Assembly: GCF_914767665.1 (NCBI RefSeq)
Contig: NC_059504.1
Span: 24,840,001 to 24,904,000 of the forward strand
DNA from: Harmonia axyridis
Taxonomy: Eukaryota; Arthropoda; Insecta; Coleoptera; Coccinellidae
Length of the DNA stretch: 64,000 bases
Reading direction: 5' to 3'
Position numbers and translations under genes: made by a program. The notes under the pieces were generated by a model. The model was given only the letters and a program-made list of their open reading frames with translations, was not told where the DNA came from and searched no databases. Of this stretch, positions 47,925 through 60,297 are shown in pieces. Every line of letters begins with the position of its first letter. The first letter of the stretch is position 1.

Positions 47925-48965
47925 ATGGACAATTATTGTAGTGATTTTTCATGTACACCACCAGAAATTGCAAGCGCCGCTAAAGTGGCGACATAAAACC
48001 TTTTGCCAGAAAAGTTGCGGGGGAAGTATAAAAAGCAGAAGGAACTCTTACCCTCATGGTATACTTCAAGGAAAGTTAGAAGGTAAACTGAAAACGAAAA
48101 GGATGGCAGACTTCAGTGAAAAAGTTAAAACTATGAACTCTGCTACACTTTGGTCGGTGTACTCAATGCTACGATCTGTGTTATCTGTATAAGGAACAGT
48201 TTTGACATCAGCCAATATAAAAAATTAAAGGCATACATAAAAAGCCAATCTGTGGGATACAAATCAAAAAAATCAACAACTTTTCCCAAAAAAAGAAATT
48301 GTGCAAATTCCTTTGTGAAGCGCCACATGAAATATTTTTGATGAAGAAAGTGAATAGCATTCATTAGTCTGTAAATACTAATGAGCGATTTCATTGAGAG
48401 TTAGAATTAATTGGGAGTTTTGGAGCATATGGACGAGATGAACTTGTGAAAATGAAGACATAAAAAGAAGAAGACATAAAAGACACTGAAGACAAATATT
48501 CCTTATCAATAGTACAGGCTCTTGCCTCTGCGATCAATGTTTATGTTTAATAATAGTAAAAATTCTTCACTCAAAAACAAGAAAAATCTGTATTGTTACT
48601 AATAGTGGAGAAATTGAATTTTATCATTCTGCAGAAGGTATGTTGCATTGAGACCATCATATGACGACACCCTATATTGTCTATTTCTACGATATTGTAA
48701 CAGAAACCGTTCTAAACAAGAGGTGGCAATGAATATAATTGGAAAAATAACCCTTGAAATCGGCCAGTACTTGAATTTATCAGATTATAACAAATATACA
48801 GGTCAAGGTTTTCGTCGAATGTCAGCTATCGTTTAAGTTAATGGAAGAGGTAATCCAACTGAAACATCATGGAGGTTAGAAAAGTTCTTCTACAGCCGAA
48901 GGATACATTGAAAAAAGCATAAACAATTAAATTGAAACGGCACAGAAAATCTTGGGTAAGGGTCA
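47925..48965 (+). pseudogene. Crypton tyrosine recombinase, nearly full length, decayed
   Basis: From an ATG at 47925 the plus strand reads, over several frames, a Crypton-type recombinase in the expected order: SCTPPEIASAAKVAT, LLPEKLRGKYKKQKELLPSW, FSEKVKTMNSATLWSVYSML, DISQYKKLKAYIKSQSVGYK, PKK. The catalytic domain follows: GAYGRDELVKM at 48428-48454 (first Arg), EDIKDTEDKYSLSIV, NRNRSKQEVAMNIIGKI, QYLNLSDYNKYTGQGFRRMS (the HxxR box, His changed to Gln), HHGG, and AEGYIEKSINN with the nucleophile Tyr near 48904. Stops and frameshifts lie between almost all blocks, so it is inactive. Cryptons move by tyrosine recombination through a circular intermediate. It sits in the host intron. Assignment is by motif order; a domesticated relative is excluded by the decay. 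Confidence 0.78.
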
Positions 48966-49592
48966 ATCATCTAAAGCGCAAATTGTTGAATCATTAACAA
49001 TGGCGGAACATACAATTTCAAACTCATTTGTCACAAAAAATTCTAAAAATTGACCTTTTAATTTTCATTCCTCAAATCAAATAAAGTTCACTATTTCAAA
49101 AAAAAAACTAAGAAAATGAAGTGCTGCAATGAAACAGCTTCAATATACTTTTGAATTTCTACTTTACTCTTGAAAAGAAGGAGTAAGGAGTACTTAGAAG
49201 AATTAATAGTTAATATGTAAGTATTGATTCTCAATTCATCAGGAGAAAAAAAATTTACAGCGCATTCAGCTTTTCGGAAGTGATGAAACAAAGTCTTGGA
49301 AACTTAGACTTGAAACCAAAACATTGTAAACAATTTGTTTCAAGTGGTCTTAAGATTTTGGAAATCAATAAGATACCATTAATTTCAATGCATTATTTGT
49401 ATGCTTGGGTTCAATACTGTGAATTGTTTAGAACTTATCAACGTCATGATTTTTTAAATCCTTTTAAATACATGATATGATGACTGAGGCTAACACCTTA
49501 CATGTTTTGTTAACAAAAGTACGTCATCAAAACCTTTGGGTACACAACTGGTTGGAAGGACTGAAATATGCAGAAATCAAACGAAATATTAC
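48966..49592. other. No gene recognised before exon B
   Basis: A 66-codon plus-strand frame at 49280-49480 has no motif. The stretch is the start of the intron downstream of exon B on the minus strand. Confidence 0.4.
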
Positions 49593-50311
49593 CTGTAAAG
49601 CTAGTCAATCCTTCAGCGTAATCCTCGTCATAATCATTTCCATTAACTTCCAAGGTCCTCACTGTCCTATCACTTTCCCCCCTATCGCCTTGGCCCCTTT
49701 CTGTTTTCAGTCCACAATCTTCGACCACCTGTTCTGCAACATCTGCTCCACCGTCACCTTCTTTGGTCTCTTGGCCGATCCCCGTATTCTTCAGCAGCTT
49801 CTCCTCCAAGTACCTCAATCGCGACTTGTTCTCGTCGATCCTCTTGTTTATATCCTTAGAACTGAGCCTCAAACCACCAGATTCGACCTCCTGCTTACTG
49901 CTATCAGGAGCTGCAACTTTGTTGTCGTTCACGTCACTTTCACTGTCGAAAACTAACCTCCCGTTCTTGAAGCTCCAGCGGAGGTTCTTGGGCTCGGGGC
50001 TTGGTGCTGCGTTTGGCTCTTGTTCGGCGTCTTTCTCGGCGGTTTCGAAGAATTCTGGGTTCGAGCTGGTGCAGCCTGGTAGAAGAGCTTGCCTCGACAC
50101 GACGCAGCCTTTTGGGGCGGCCGTCTTCGTCGGACTGCACCCCGGCGCCGGTGCAGGAACACAGGATTCGGCGTGAATCGATCCGGGAGGATTCGACGGC
50201 GGGCGATCGCCGAGGAGGTGCGCGTCGGAGGTAACGCGTCCACGACCGTCTTCCGGCGAGAAGGATGCTGGAGTCGATGATGGTGCCGGGACGACGGGAT
50301 CGGTTGACGAC
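49593..50311 (-). CDS. Giant-intron gene, exon B (unrecognised)
   Basis: An exon of 719 nt: acceptor CCTTACAG ending at 50312, donor GTAATA at 49592; phase 2 in, phase 1 out. The first base completes the AGG codon left by exon A (…WKEE-R-SSTDPVV). The peptide is low-complexity and Pro/Ser-rich at first (VVPAPSSTPASFSPEDG, CVPAPAPGCSPTK), then PEPKNLRWSFKNGRLVFD, a predicted charged helix KDINKRIDENKSRLRYLEEK of coiled-coil type, and a Gly/Glu/Asp-rich tail. It is far richer in GC than its flanks, which produces long antisense and off-frame open stretches that are not genes. Likely a disordered linker region of a scaffold or adaptor protein. Confidence 0.83.
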
Positions 50312-51696
50312 CTGTAAGGAACAAAAAATGTATGAATAGTCAATAGACAATGCTGAACATACATAGCCTCAAGACTGTACACAAAAATATCAAGGAATAT
50401 AAGAGAAATAAGAAATTTAAAAAAGTTCAAGAAAGAAATTAAAAACTGGTTAATTGAAGAAGATCGAAAATTTATACACAGTCTGATAAAATCTTCATGA
50501 ATTGAGTTGCTAGTATTTTTAAAAGATGAGATGATGGAAGAAAATTTCCAAGATAAGTCAAATTCCCGATATTGAAAAAAACAATTAAAAATTCCCTATT
50601 ATGAGAAAAATTTCCCAATTAAGACCAATTAGCCGAATCTATCGTTAATAGAATCATATTTTTATTTTATAGCTGGAAACAGTTATTCCAAAGATAGCTC
50701 ACAGTTTGTTTTCTGAGTTTACTTTGAACTTGTACTCATTGTATTTGAATTAACTCATTTATTATTATTATCATTTATTATATAGGATTTACAGGACAAG
50801 AATCTATTGACTATACGCGTTTTGAATCTATTTATTTTTGAGCACTGGTTCACCAAACAGAACACTCTATCATATTCATCAATTCAATTCAATTCAGGAG
50901 AGAAATATACAAACAGAGTTCAATATTTGAACGAACACCTAAGCCAAGCTTGTGCTGTGTAACTTCGTCCAAGTGCACCTAAAATGAACTCACAAAAAAA
51001 TTACAATAGGCAAGTTCAATTGCGAGAACAATCTCTCAACTTCTCTTTTAGTGCTTATGTCTCTCAATGAAGTAGACAATATATTAATGAATTTTGGTCC
51101 CAGGTACGAAATGTAATGTTGTGTAGATATGCGTTTTTCTATACAATGGAACTACTAAAGACATGTTCACCCTAGAGCGAGTAAAAACCGGATGGGTATA
51201 ATATTCAAAAGATGGTGACTTCAACAATCTCACAAGACAACGTCATTGTCATAATGTATGTAATTTTGAGGCTAGAATGGTCTCAAACATTGAGGTTTGA
51301 GGTTTGACTCTCTGATGACGAATTCATGGTCAAATACGAGAATGTCCGTCTAGTTCAGTCAATTGTGTTTTTCAGAGGAAAGTTTGTGGTAGTATTGATT
51401 TCTTCGATTTTTATGTTTTTTTGTGGTGATGAATCTGAATCCGAGGTTTGCCACCAAAATTTCATGAAGGAATATTGACATAAATGCAAAAAAATTTTGA
51501 AAAATGCATTTTTGGCGGTTTTTTGCATATAACTCGGAAAATATCAATTTTTCGTGAATGACCTTCTCATACAAATGAAAAGGTAATAAAATTACCTACA
51601 CATTTCTTCGGTCAAGTTTTTTTGTTCGATAAACCGTTCTGGCTCAATCCATACAAGTTTAAACAAAAAGCCATCATCAGTTTAGAAGAAAATATA

Positions 51697-52437
51697 CTAG
51701 ATGACAAGGAAACTGTAACACTCAGAAGGAGCTGTTTAAATTTCAATTTTTTTTTGGTAAAACTTAGATAGTATAGCAAGAAGTAAATTAATGAATTTGG
51801 AGAAAGAAGGTTTCTCATGTAAACAATTTTTGTTATTTGAATATTGTAGTCGTTTTTTGCAAGTTTTTAAATTTGACAACAAACCAGTAGTTCGAGGAGA
51901 TACAAAGTCAATGTTTAATTCTTGATAAAGCGCCAAGAGAACGAACTTATCGCCAGCTTAGTGAATTTGAAAGAGGTCGAATTGGTCTTTGGGAGGCGGG
52001 ATTGTCATTTCGAGAAATCGCTGAACGTACGAACAGAAATCCAACTACTGTTATGAGTGTTGTCAAGCGTGGTTTGATAATGCCCAAAATCGAAGAAGAG
52101 TAGGCACCGGACGTCGGAAGGGCACAAATGAAGTTCAAGATTGAGCTCTAAAAATTATGGCCATTAGACACCGATTTGCGACTACTCAATCTTTGGCTGA
52201 TGAGTGCTTAGGAGAACAAGGCCATTTTTTTTTGCCATAGCTGCCCAGATCCCCTGATCTGTCGCCCATAGAGTATGCTTGGGACATCATGGGTAGAAAG
52301 CTTGGAAATTTACCCCAACCCCCACCTACTTTGGCGGCTCTGAGACATGAAGTACTGGTAGCTTGGAATAATTTTTCATTTCAAGAAGATATAGACCTTC
52401 TAATTTCATCAATGCTAAGACGTGTTGAGAACTTGAG
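51697..52437 (+). mobile_element. Tc1-like element, internally deleted
   Basis: The left terminus (TGACAAGGAAACTGTAACAC after TA at 51695-51696) matches the element at 1215-2641. The transposase shows an N-terminal helix-turn-helix in one open stretch (ERTYRQLSEFERGRIGLW, SFREIAERTNRN) and ADECLGEQGH. An internal deletion at about 52223 then joins it to the C-terminal part LPRSPDLSPIEYAWDIMGRK, continuing in a clean frame to RRVENLS and TGA at 52439-52441. The first two catalytic Asp residues are lost. No right terminus is visible; the sequence passes directly into an ACTTGA-type repeat. Confidence 0.82.
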
Positions 52438-52500
52438 TTGATTTCAAGTCAAGCTCAAACCAAGTATCTTGAATATCAAGCCAAGTCGTGAATGCCTAGT
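52438..52500. repeat. ACTTGA-rich repeat, short copy
   Basis: ACTTGAGTTGATTTCAAGT, then CAAGCTCAAACCAAGTA and ATATCAAGCCAAGT, match the right half of the repeat at 56605-56825. It lies at the broken end of the Tc1 copy, so it may have replaced the Tc1 right terminus. Confidence 0.7.
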
Positions 52501-52999
52501 TTCAGTACTAAAAATGAAAATTGTATTCCTCACGAGGGGGTTCTCTCTCGAAAAACTCCATGGGCTGTCTGCTGACTGAAAGAGGCAATGAAGTGAACAC
52601 AATTCAATAAGTTTGATTCGAGGTTTGTTCATATTATATTAAGCGTAGTGTTGAATAATGGTAGTGTTTTATTTAACTGGTTAACTTTTTATAATGCTCA
52701 ACAAAAAACAGTTGACAAGAGATTTACCCACATATACAGAAATTGGTCCAAATAGTAACCCAGGATATATCAGCTATATATCAGTTATATATCTTTAATG
52801 AATTCAGGTAAATTTGGGATCATAATTTGTAATTCTTCAATGGAAGTTACTCCCCTCACCTACACTCAGGGCCATATGTAAATCTTGACAATTGGTTAAA
52901 ATATGCAATTTAATATATTTTTCAACTTATTTAGAAAATACAGAAAACCAAAAATTTCTACATATTGATGCAATGACGTAAATTTTGAATCCCGACGAA

Positions 53000-54020
53000 A
53001 GCCGTCGATGCCGGAAAACCTATGGATGTGGCCTATTTAAAATTTTTCCAAAGCCTTTGACCGTGTGCCTTCAAGAAGACTCCTTACCAAACTTGAATAT
53101 CTAGGTATCAGAGTTAGGCTCCTGATGTGGATCAGAACATTTCTTAGTGGTAGAGAGTTTAGCTTGCGTGTGTCTGACGGTATCTCACTTCCTCGACTGG
53201 TCTTCAATGGTGTTCCTCAGGGGTCGGTCTTGGGACCTATTCTGTTCCTATTGTATTCACCACTTCTTCTGGAGTCTTTCTGTTCCCAGTTCCAAGCTCT
53301 ACAATGACGCAAACAATTGTTCAGCGATTTTGCAGCGTGATCTGTGATATGTGCTCCATATCGGAAAGGGGAACCCAAGAAACCTTTACACATTGGATGG
53401 ACAAATATTACAACTTCTGACCACCATGATGACTTGGGTCTTACAATCTCGGACGATCTCACTTGGTCGATGCATGTTCAGAAGATAACAAACAAGGCAA
53501 AGAGAGTAAATTATATGATCTCCTAGGCCTTCCATTTCAAACTTAATCAAATCAAACCCAGATGTGTGCTGCAAAACCTACAAATCATATGTTACACCAT
53601 CCTAATCTCAAGGGTAATATGGATAAACTGGAGAAGCTGCAAAAATCCGCTATCCCATATGGCCTCAATCGCCCCAGTTATGACGAACGCTTTAAAATAC
53701 TCGTTTTCACCACTTTTGAGGACCGACGCGAGAGGGGTTACCTGATTGTAGCTTACCTGGCTCTACATGGTTAATTTGGCATGGATTTGTCTGCCTTGTT
53801 TCCACTTAATACCGACAATCTGAGGGGCCATTGCTACAAGTTGAAGAAGGAAAAGTTCAAGACCACCCCTCGTCAAATCTTCCTGTCTATTCGAGTGTTC
53901 GACTCTTGAAACCGTCTGCCTTCAGAGGTCGTTGGTGCTTCTTCTGTAAACGTCTTTAAGAATATGTACGACAACTTCATTCGGCGAATAGATTTCGGAT
54001 ATGTGCGTGATGGTTTCTAA
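53000..54020 (+). mobile_element. CR1/Jockey-type non-LTR reverse transcriptase, 5'-truncated
   Basis: In order, the plus strand reads GKPMDVAYLKF, a frameshift, KAFDRVPSRRLLTKLEYLGI, then WIRTFLSGREFSLRVSDG and GVPQGSVLGPILFLLY (53209-53250). The catalytic YADD is degenerate (YNDA). The thumb region follows: HHDDLGLTISDDLTWSMHV, and finally KKEKFKTTPRQIFLS, NRLPSEVVGASSVNVFKN and a short 3' tail. This is the typical C-terminal half of a CR1- or Jockey-clade reverse transcriptase. Frameshifts and stops occur at about 53053, 53305 and 53525. The 5' half with the AP endonuclease is missing, the usual result of truncated insertion. Confidence 0.88.
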
Positions 54021-55395
54021 CATTCAACACTTTGTGTTTTTTTTTTCTTTTTGTATTTCTCTTGCTAGGAAGTGAACTATAAGCTGATTATTTTATGTGA
54101 TTTTGTATATTTAAAGCTACCTATAGGCCTAGCCTTAGCTTATATCTATCATTAATAATAATACTATTACTCATTATGAAGTCAATCATATTGTTATTTC
54201 TATCATGTCGGCTCTTGGGGGATTCGATATATGTTGATCACTGCTTTCATAATTGAACATTTTCGTTTTTTTTCACTCTGTAGAAGAATAAAACTGCTTT
54301 TTCCAATAAATTAACGTGGTTCAGATAAGGAGTTTTCAAAACCAGTTCGTCGATATTCTTCTATCCAGTTATGGAAATTTTGCAATGTATGCTAATGTTG
54401 AAGTGCAGTGATTAGATCGATTGTTACAGATTGCCATAATTAGCTTATAATATTAATGCGCGATAATTTCTCATACCATATATGTAGTGATATAATAAAT
54501 TGGAAACTGAGCATTTTCTTCAATACTGAATCACAATCATTAGTTCTGTTTGTTTTTTAAGCTTTCAAGGCATTCTATCACGTAATCGAATTGTAACTGC
54601 ACACACTGCTTCAGTTCTGCTTTCCATCTTGTGTCTGATAAAGGTTATACTGTGAACTTTCATTTGCATTTGATTAATTCCCAGCGTTTGATGAAAAAAT
54701 TTTCGGAATAAAGCTGAAAATTCTTTTTGCTGCCACAGACAAATAAGCCGCATCAACTAACAGCGGATTTCCGCTACAGCATTCTCAAGGACTGAAAAAT
54801 GCCCTGGGATTAATATTTGTAAGCGAGTTTTCTCTCCACTATTTGTGCCTACCATATTTGCACCATTGTCATATCCTTGGCTTAGTTTTGAATATCTATA
54901 ATAATAAGTTTTTTTTCTAACTCTACCTTACGGCATTAGTTGAATTCTCTTATGTATTGTCTCAGTGACAACAAGAAATCCGATAGAGTGCCCATCTATT
55001 ATGCCGATTGATGTAAGTATTACAGAATCTCAGGATAATCATCAAATTTTGATATAATAACTATAAAAATATGCCTTCTTCTTTACTTGACGAATGTTCA
55101 TGTTGAAAATATGGCTTAAAATAACAGAATGGGAAATGTTATGCTCCACTATTTCAGCCTAAGGTATTCTCGGCAACTAGGGTAGCCTACCCTAGGAAAT
55201 GTTACTAATTGTGAACCGTGAACGTGAATTTTGTGACAAAATACAAGAAGGATGGAATCGCAATCGGGCTAGAGCCGAAAGGCGATATGACCCGTCAGAA
55301 GGCTCACGTCACCCACACCTTGCGCCGCCTCTGCCTTGGCATTTATTAAGAGAATGATTCAATTTTTATGTAGTTGATATACTTTCTTCGATTAC
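54021..55395. other. No gene recognised
   Basis: AT-rich intronic sequence without a supported frame. Confidence 0.4.
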
Positions 55396-55990
55396 ACAAT
55401 GCGCGTCAAAATTATGGAACGAATTCATTTTCTCAGAAGAAAAATTTTCAGCAACAAAATCCTGAAACAGGTCACTTTTTGTTTCACTTTTACCAAATTT
55501 TTAGGCATTTTTGTTGCACCCTGTGCCATTCCCATCAACCCCTTAAATTTTTTGAATAGGGAAAGTGGGTCATGTGGTACTTTTTTAGCAAGGCCTTTGT
55601 ATCTTCTTTACAAGCGTGCAGAAATTTTCAAGAAATTATTATTTTTTTTTTTTAAATCAGTTAGTTCCAAGAGGTTTTCAGTATGTACACTTTGTCATGT
55701 CTCATTCACTTTGAGACGATGAAATTTGTCACCAAATGAAAGTCTACCATCACAGTTTTGTTCATGCACAATTTTCAACGCCTACGAACCCTTTAATGGA
55801 GAAAAAAAATGTGAGTGACAAGGCATTGAAGTACCACCCGAAGAATCATTGTGCATTACAAGATAAGTTGAATGAAATGTTCAAAATGACCCAAAATCCT
55901 TCAAAAATGCATAAAAATTTGGTAAAAGTGAAACAAAAATATTTTTCTTCTGAGAAAATGAATTTGTTCCATGATTTTGACGCGCACTGT
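55396..55990. mobile_element. Foldback element, about 0.6 kb
   Basis: The left arm (GCGCGTCAAAATTATGGAAC, TCATTTTCTCAGAAGAAAAA, TTTGTTTCACTTTTACCAAA) reappears inverted at 55877-55990 (TTTGGTAAAAGTGAAACAAA, TTCTTCTGAGAAAATGA, ATGATTTTGACGCGC). The spacer of about 360 bp is not paired. Open frames on both strands are by-products of the pairing. No target duplication was identified. Confidence 0.72.
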
Positions 55991-56149
55991 AATTTTGGAT
56001 TGAGAGATTCCAAATGGATCATATGTGAAACTAACAGGAGCAATTTTTAATTATCTATTTTTGATCTTGTGCAAAGATAAAGAAGTGGAAAGCTTAAAAT
56101 GAGAAATTAGTAATTTTGCTTCAACAAAATTTCTCTATTTCAGTATCGA

Positions 56150-56515
56150 AAAAAAAACAGTGCTGTAATGAATTCATTCAGTCATATTTTTCGTTTTGTG
56201 TTTGTCTACACTGAGTATGGTGATGTTAAATCGATTTAGTCAAACATAATTCTGAGCATAATTCACGAGTTTAATGTGTAATCATAAATTATATCAAAAT
56301 TCAAAACGTACGGTTCAAATTCAAATTCCGTCATTTGTCAATTTTTGTGAGTCACACCAACTGCCAAGCTACAATACAAAAGTCACTAGGATGTATAATC
56401 TGAATTTTTCATTGAATTTAGACAATATTTCACAAAACTTGCCTAAAAATAGAGAAAATAATGTCTAATACTCGTTGCAGAGGGCAATTCCAGCACTCAT
56501 TTCTTCACTTGATTT
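56150..56515. repeat. Dispersed repeat, copy D
   Basis: Collinear with 40190-40690 through TCATATTTTTCGTTT, CAAAACGTACGGTTCAAATT, GAGTCACACCAACTGCCAAG, and the GAGAAAATAATGTCTAATAC end. The 40-kb copy keeps the initial hairpin more completely. Confidence 0.7.
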
Positions 56516-56604
56516 AGGTACTAACTTGCTACAGCTACTTTACATGTATGAATTGGATCTTGATTTCTTACTGGTGTGAAGAAATATAATTTGATTTACG
56601 GATT

Positions 56605-56825
56605 TACGGCTTAGCTTGATAATCAAGCTACTTGAAATCAACTCAATTTCAAGTCAAGTAGTAGTTTCTCAATGTTGAGTCAAGTATCTAATTAATGCAT
56701 GAATTCTTGACTTGATATTAAAAAACTACTACTTGACTTGAACTTGAGTTGATTTCAAGTTAAGCTCAAGCCAAGTAGATTGAATATCAAGCCAAGTAGC
56801 TTCAATATCAATACAAGCCTAGAAT
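56605..56825. repeat. ACTTGA/TCAAGT-rich repeat, long copy
   Basis: The words ACTTGA, TCAAGT and CAAGTA recur more than ten times on both strands, including TCAAGTCAAGTAGTAG and its inverse CTACTACTTGACTTGA. The right end, CAATACAAGCCTAG, resembles the TAGGCTTG-type terminus of a hAT element, but the left end is not clearly its inverse. Confidence 0.6.
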
Positions 56826-59800
56826 CATAAATTTGAATGATAATTATATTTCTTGCAGTTGTTTGCTTGGTGAAATAATGGAAAACGAATATAGAAAATA
56901 TAACATTACACACTAGTTACGGAAGTGACTATCTCACAATCCATTAACTGACTAATCGTAATCGCAATCGGTGTCCTTTTTGAAGGACTTTTCAGACGTT
57001 TTCGTTCATAAGCATAAACTGAGTACCATTTATTATGAAAAAAACCTTAAAGATTGTTAAAACCGATTGTTAATGTTCAAAACATAGAGAAACGGCAACA
57101 CTAGTAGCTATCTCAACAAAAACTTCTTTGTTCAACCTTTCATTAACTTTCTTTGATTTCTCAATCGTGAGGTGAAAACATTTAGCTCGACATAGGTAAT
57201 TATCTGTCATCTAGCTAGAGCCCATTCCGGTTTCAATTACGAAATATCTGTAAATGATTGCATACGGCGTCAACGCAACAAACTCCATGATCGTATCTAT
57301 ACTTCTTTAATTGAATGAACGAATTAATTAAAGGAAATACTAATTAGCTGAAGAAAATTTTGAATTTCTTTCATCCTTAATTATTTGAACAGTTCAGTAT
57401 AAAACAGAACTGATATCAGTCTCATCTTTATAAAACTTTCGCTTGAAGAGATGTGGATTTGTTTTTTTTCAAATTCCATACTTTTTGATTGATAGTTCTG
57501 CTAATCACATTCAACTGAAGGTCACTTATGGTATTTTAAAAAAAGCCGCTTTTATCATGACACCATAAAGATTGGTTCCGATGGTATTCGTATCAATTTG
57601 TTCAATTTAGATTATCATCACACATTCAAATTGCTATTTTAATAAGTGGTTCAATTCCGAAATTCGAACGACAGTTCGACCTAAACGCACTGATGTCATA
57701 TAGATCCCTGTGATAATTATATTCTGTTAAAAATGCCCAATTCAAAATTCAACAACTACAGCCTATAAAATGCATGTTTCCTGTATTTTCACATTTACAA
57801 TTCGATACGTGCAAAAACCTAAACATAAGGAAGTCAAAAGAGATTTCTACCATAAATCCATTGCTAAGAAAAGCAATTCTAGCAACTCAATGACATTTGA
57901 ATAACTAATAATTATGCTTCGAAGCCAGCAGAAAGTTGATTTCATTTGCATTCCCTTTTCTTTAAATCGTTTTTAGAATACCCGTTTCCACTTGAAACTT
58001 ACCCATCATGTATTGTACAACCTCGTGTACTACGGAACGTCAATGATATTATAATTAGGTTATTAAGTATTTCTACAGAAAATCAATTTTATGAAGCTTG
58101 AATTCGTCGAATAACTCAATATTTCAAGAAAAAAAATTATATAATGAAAATGAAATGAAAAATAGTTTTATTAATGATCGAAAATCCTAAAACGAATTAG
58201 TTCTCTGTTTAAATAAGAGTGACTTTTTCAGGGGAACTCAATTTTCGACAGCTTTTCATGGATAAAACTTTTTTTGCAAACGGAAATCGAACGACATAAT
58301 TAACAGAATGACTTCAAAATAATAAGTGATGATAAATAAAAGTCTAGAAAATCATCTACTTTGCGTAAGAAGCCATCTACCTTTTATTCATCCATGCGCC
58401 AATTCAGCCTTGGATACTACAGAATTATATCTATGTGAGATACGATTTATTATGTTCTAATTGTTGTTGGTTACCTCGTCCGTTACTTTATTTAGAAGTT
58501 GCTAAATACGATCCTTCTGAAATTCATTTCATTTAACTTTAACAAAACTTAATTTCGAAATGGTCGGATCTGTTTTCAAGAAAATATTGTATGTTGTATT
58601 TATGTTCGATAGTCTGCTTGGATTTTCAATTGTTCTGATGAAAATTTCAACACAAACTTTTGCATCAAGTTGCAATTATTATGTTATATCAAAAAAATCA
58701 AATCTCAATTCTATCGGATATATTGTCACTGAAATATTGATTATTTCTTCCGATATTTTTTTTCAATCTTTCTGATTCTGGTAAAGTGACTAACATCAAA
58801 TCAGGCATAGACTTGAATTGCATTTATATCGAATCTGTAGATTTTGAATTTTCAGAAAAACAAAATTTCGAATGACCATATTTACGGAACGCAACCTACT
58901 CCTAGACCTGCCCTAAATAAAAATTATTGTTCATAATGACCTCGGATAACCAACACTTTGAAAGAGTATCTTTTGAGAGGTGTTTTCATTCCTCAAGTCA
59001 TCTCTAATATAAAAGGAGTTTTCCATTGAATCTCCGGCATTTTTCTTTCAGTTAAACAGGTAGGTACTACATTTCCTAAAGTATTTATGAATCGTATCTT
59101 GCTTCAGTTGAATATCAAACAATTTTGGAATGTAATGAATGCCGTTAACCTGAAGACCTAATGAGGATTGAATAACTCGAAGGTTTATTAATTATTATAG
59201 AAAAGAACAATGTTATCGTACCAATAACACAATTCTATAGACTATTGCAATGCAGTATTTGGAAAAGCTTCATTCGAATTGTTTGCTACTTTATCTTAAT
59301 AATTAATTAAACACTATATCAAAACATTCAAAAAACAATTGAAATGAAAACATAACCATTAATAGTACTTCCTCTGCTTTCACAGATAACAACATTCTCC
59401 ATTTGTCTCAAGGTATCATGTCGAGTAAAATAAATCATTTCCATATTGTAATTCTGTAATGATATGTACGTACCGAAATGATTTGCAAGGAGTGGTTAAG
59501 GACAATACTGTTTGTATTTTCCTACTTGAGAACATTGCTGTTATGGATAGTAGGTAGTGTGATTACAATCTGTCATTCGCAGTAAGCACGCTCTTGTCCA
59601 CGAATGTTAATTTTTTTCGATTCCATTGCGAAAATGATGTTGTCAAATTGAGAAACTAAAGGATGCATAAATAGACAACTTCATACAATGATATGACCCT
59701 AACAATTTTCTATGGACGCAAAGTCAGTTAACAAAACATATTTTTTGACCCAAAAATATTTTCTTAGTAGTGAAGTTAGTTAGTTAGTAGCAGTTAGACG

Positions 59801-60297
59801 ATTTCATATGAAATTGAAAAGATGCCTGAGAAGAGGCTTCTTCATTGAAAATTCAGATGAATAAGGCAAAGCAGGGCGGCAAAATTTTATTTTGCCGGGG
59901 CGCCAAAATGGATGTAAATCTTTTTTTCATCAACCCGACAATCGGGAAGAAAATTTACTCATTTTAATTTGCAATTTCGGAAATTGATAGAAATATACAA
60001 TTAGGTATTAACGTGGGTACGAATGAACCTCTTCATTCATATCATGGTTACATTTTTCACCATCAAGGAAAATTGAACTTTTCATTGAATTATAATGGAA
60101 ATGGATAGAATAAAGGAACTAGATTTATTAATATCTATCTCAAAGTTTTCCTCATTGAATTAGATGAAGAAGTTCATTGCTGCGAACTTGAGGAAACTCC
60201 ATGAAAACTCTTGTAAGAATGAAGAATGTAACTATTTTGCTATACAACACAACTTTTCTTGCAATAGTTGGCTGCAGGGTAAGTGGTAATGGTAAAC
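56826..60297. other. Intronic AT-rich stretch, no supported gene
   Basis: A 71-codon plus-strand frame at 58560-58775 begins with a hydrophobic segment but has no recognised motif. At 59878 an isolated CAGGGCGGCAAAATTTTATT terminus with a small GC hairpin (GGCAAAAT...ATTTTGCC) resembles a hAT end; I found no partner terminus. Confidence 0.4.

Larger units (their letters stand above)
38919..49592 (-). other. Intron between exons B and C, about 10.7 kb
   Basis: Both ends have consensus splice sites, GTAATA at the donor (49592-49587) and TTACAG at the acceptor, with phase 1 on both sides. The intron carries a Penelope fragment, a dispersed repeat, a foldback element and a Crypton, with long AT-rich stretches at 40691-45374 and 45893-47924 in which no gene is supported. 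Confidence 0.75.

Noticed and set aside
49763..50350. Several long open frames on both strands overlapping exon B, including Arg-rich and Ser-rich ones
   Set aside because: They are off-frame or antisense shadows of a GC-rich coding exon. Only the frame ending at the GTAATA donor has consistent splice sites and phases.
55399..56050. Overlapping 104-107-codon frames
   Set aside because: They lie in the paired arms and spacer of a foldback and show no domain.
58560..58775. 71-codon plus-strand frame with a hydrophobic N-terminus
   Set aside because: No motif; hydrophobic frames are expected by chance in AT-rich DNA. Might be reopened with transcript data.
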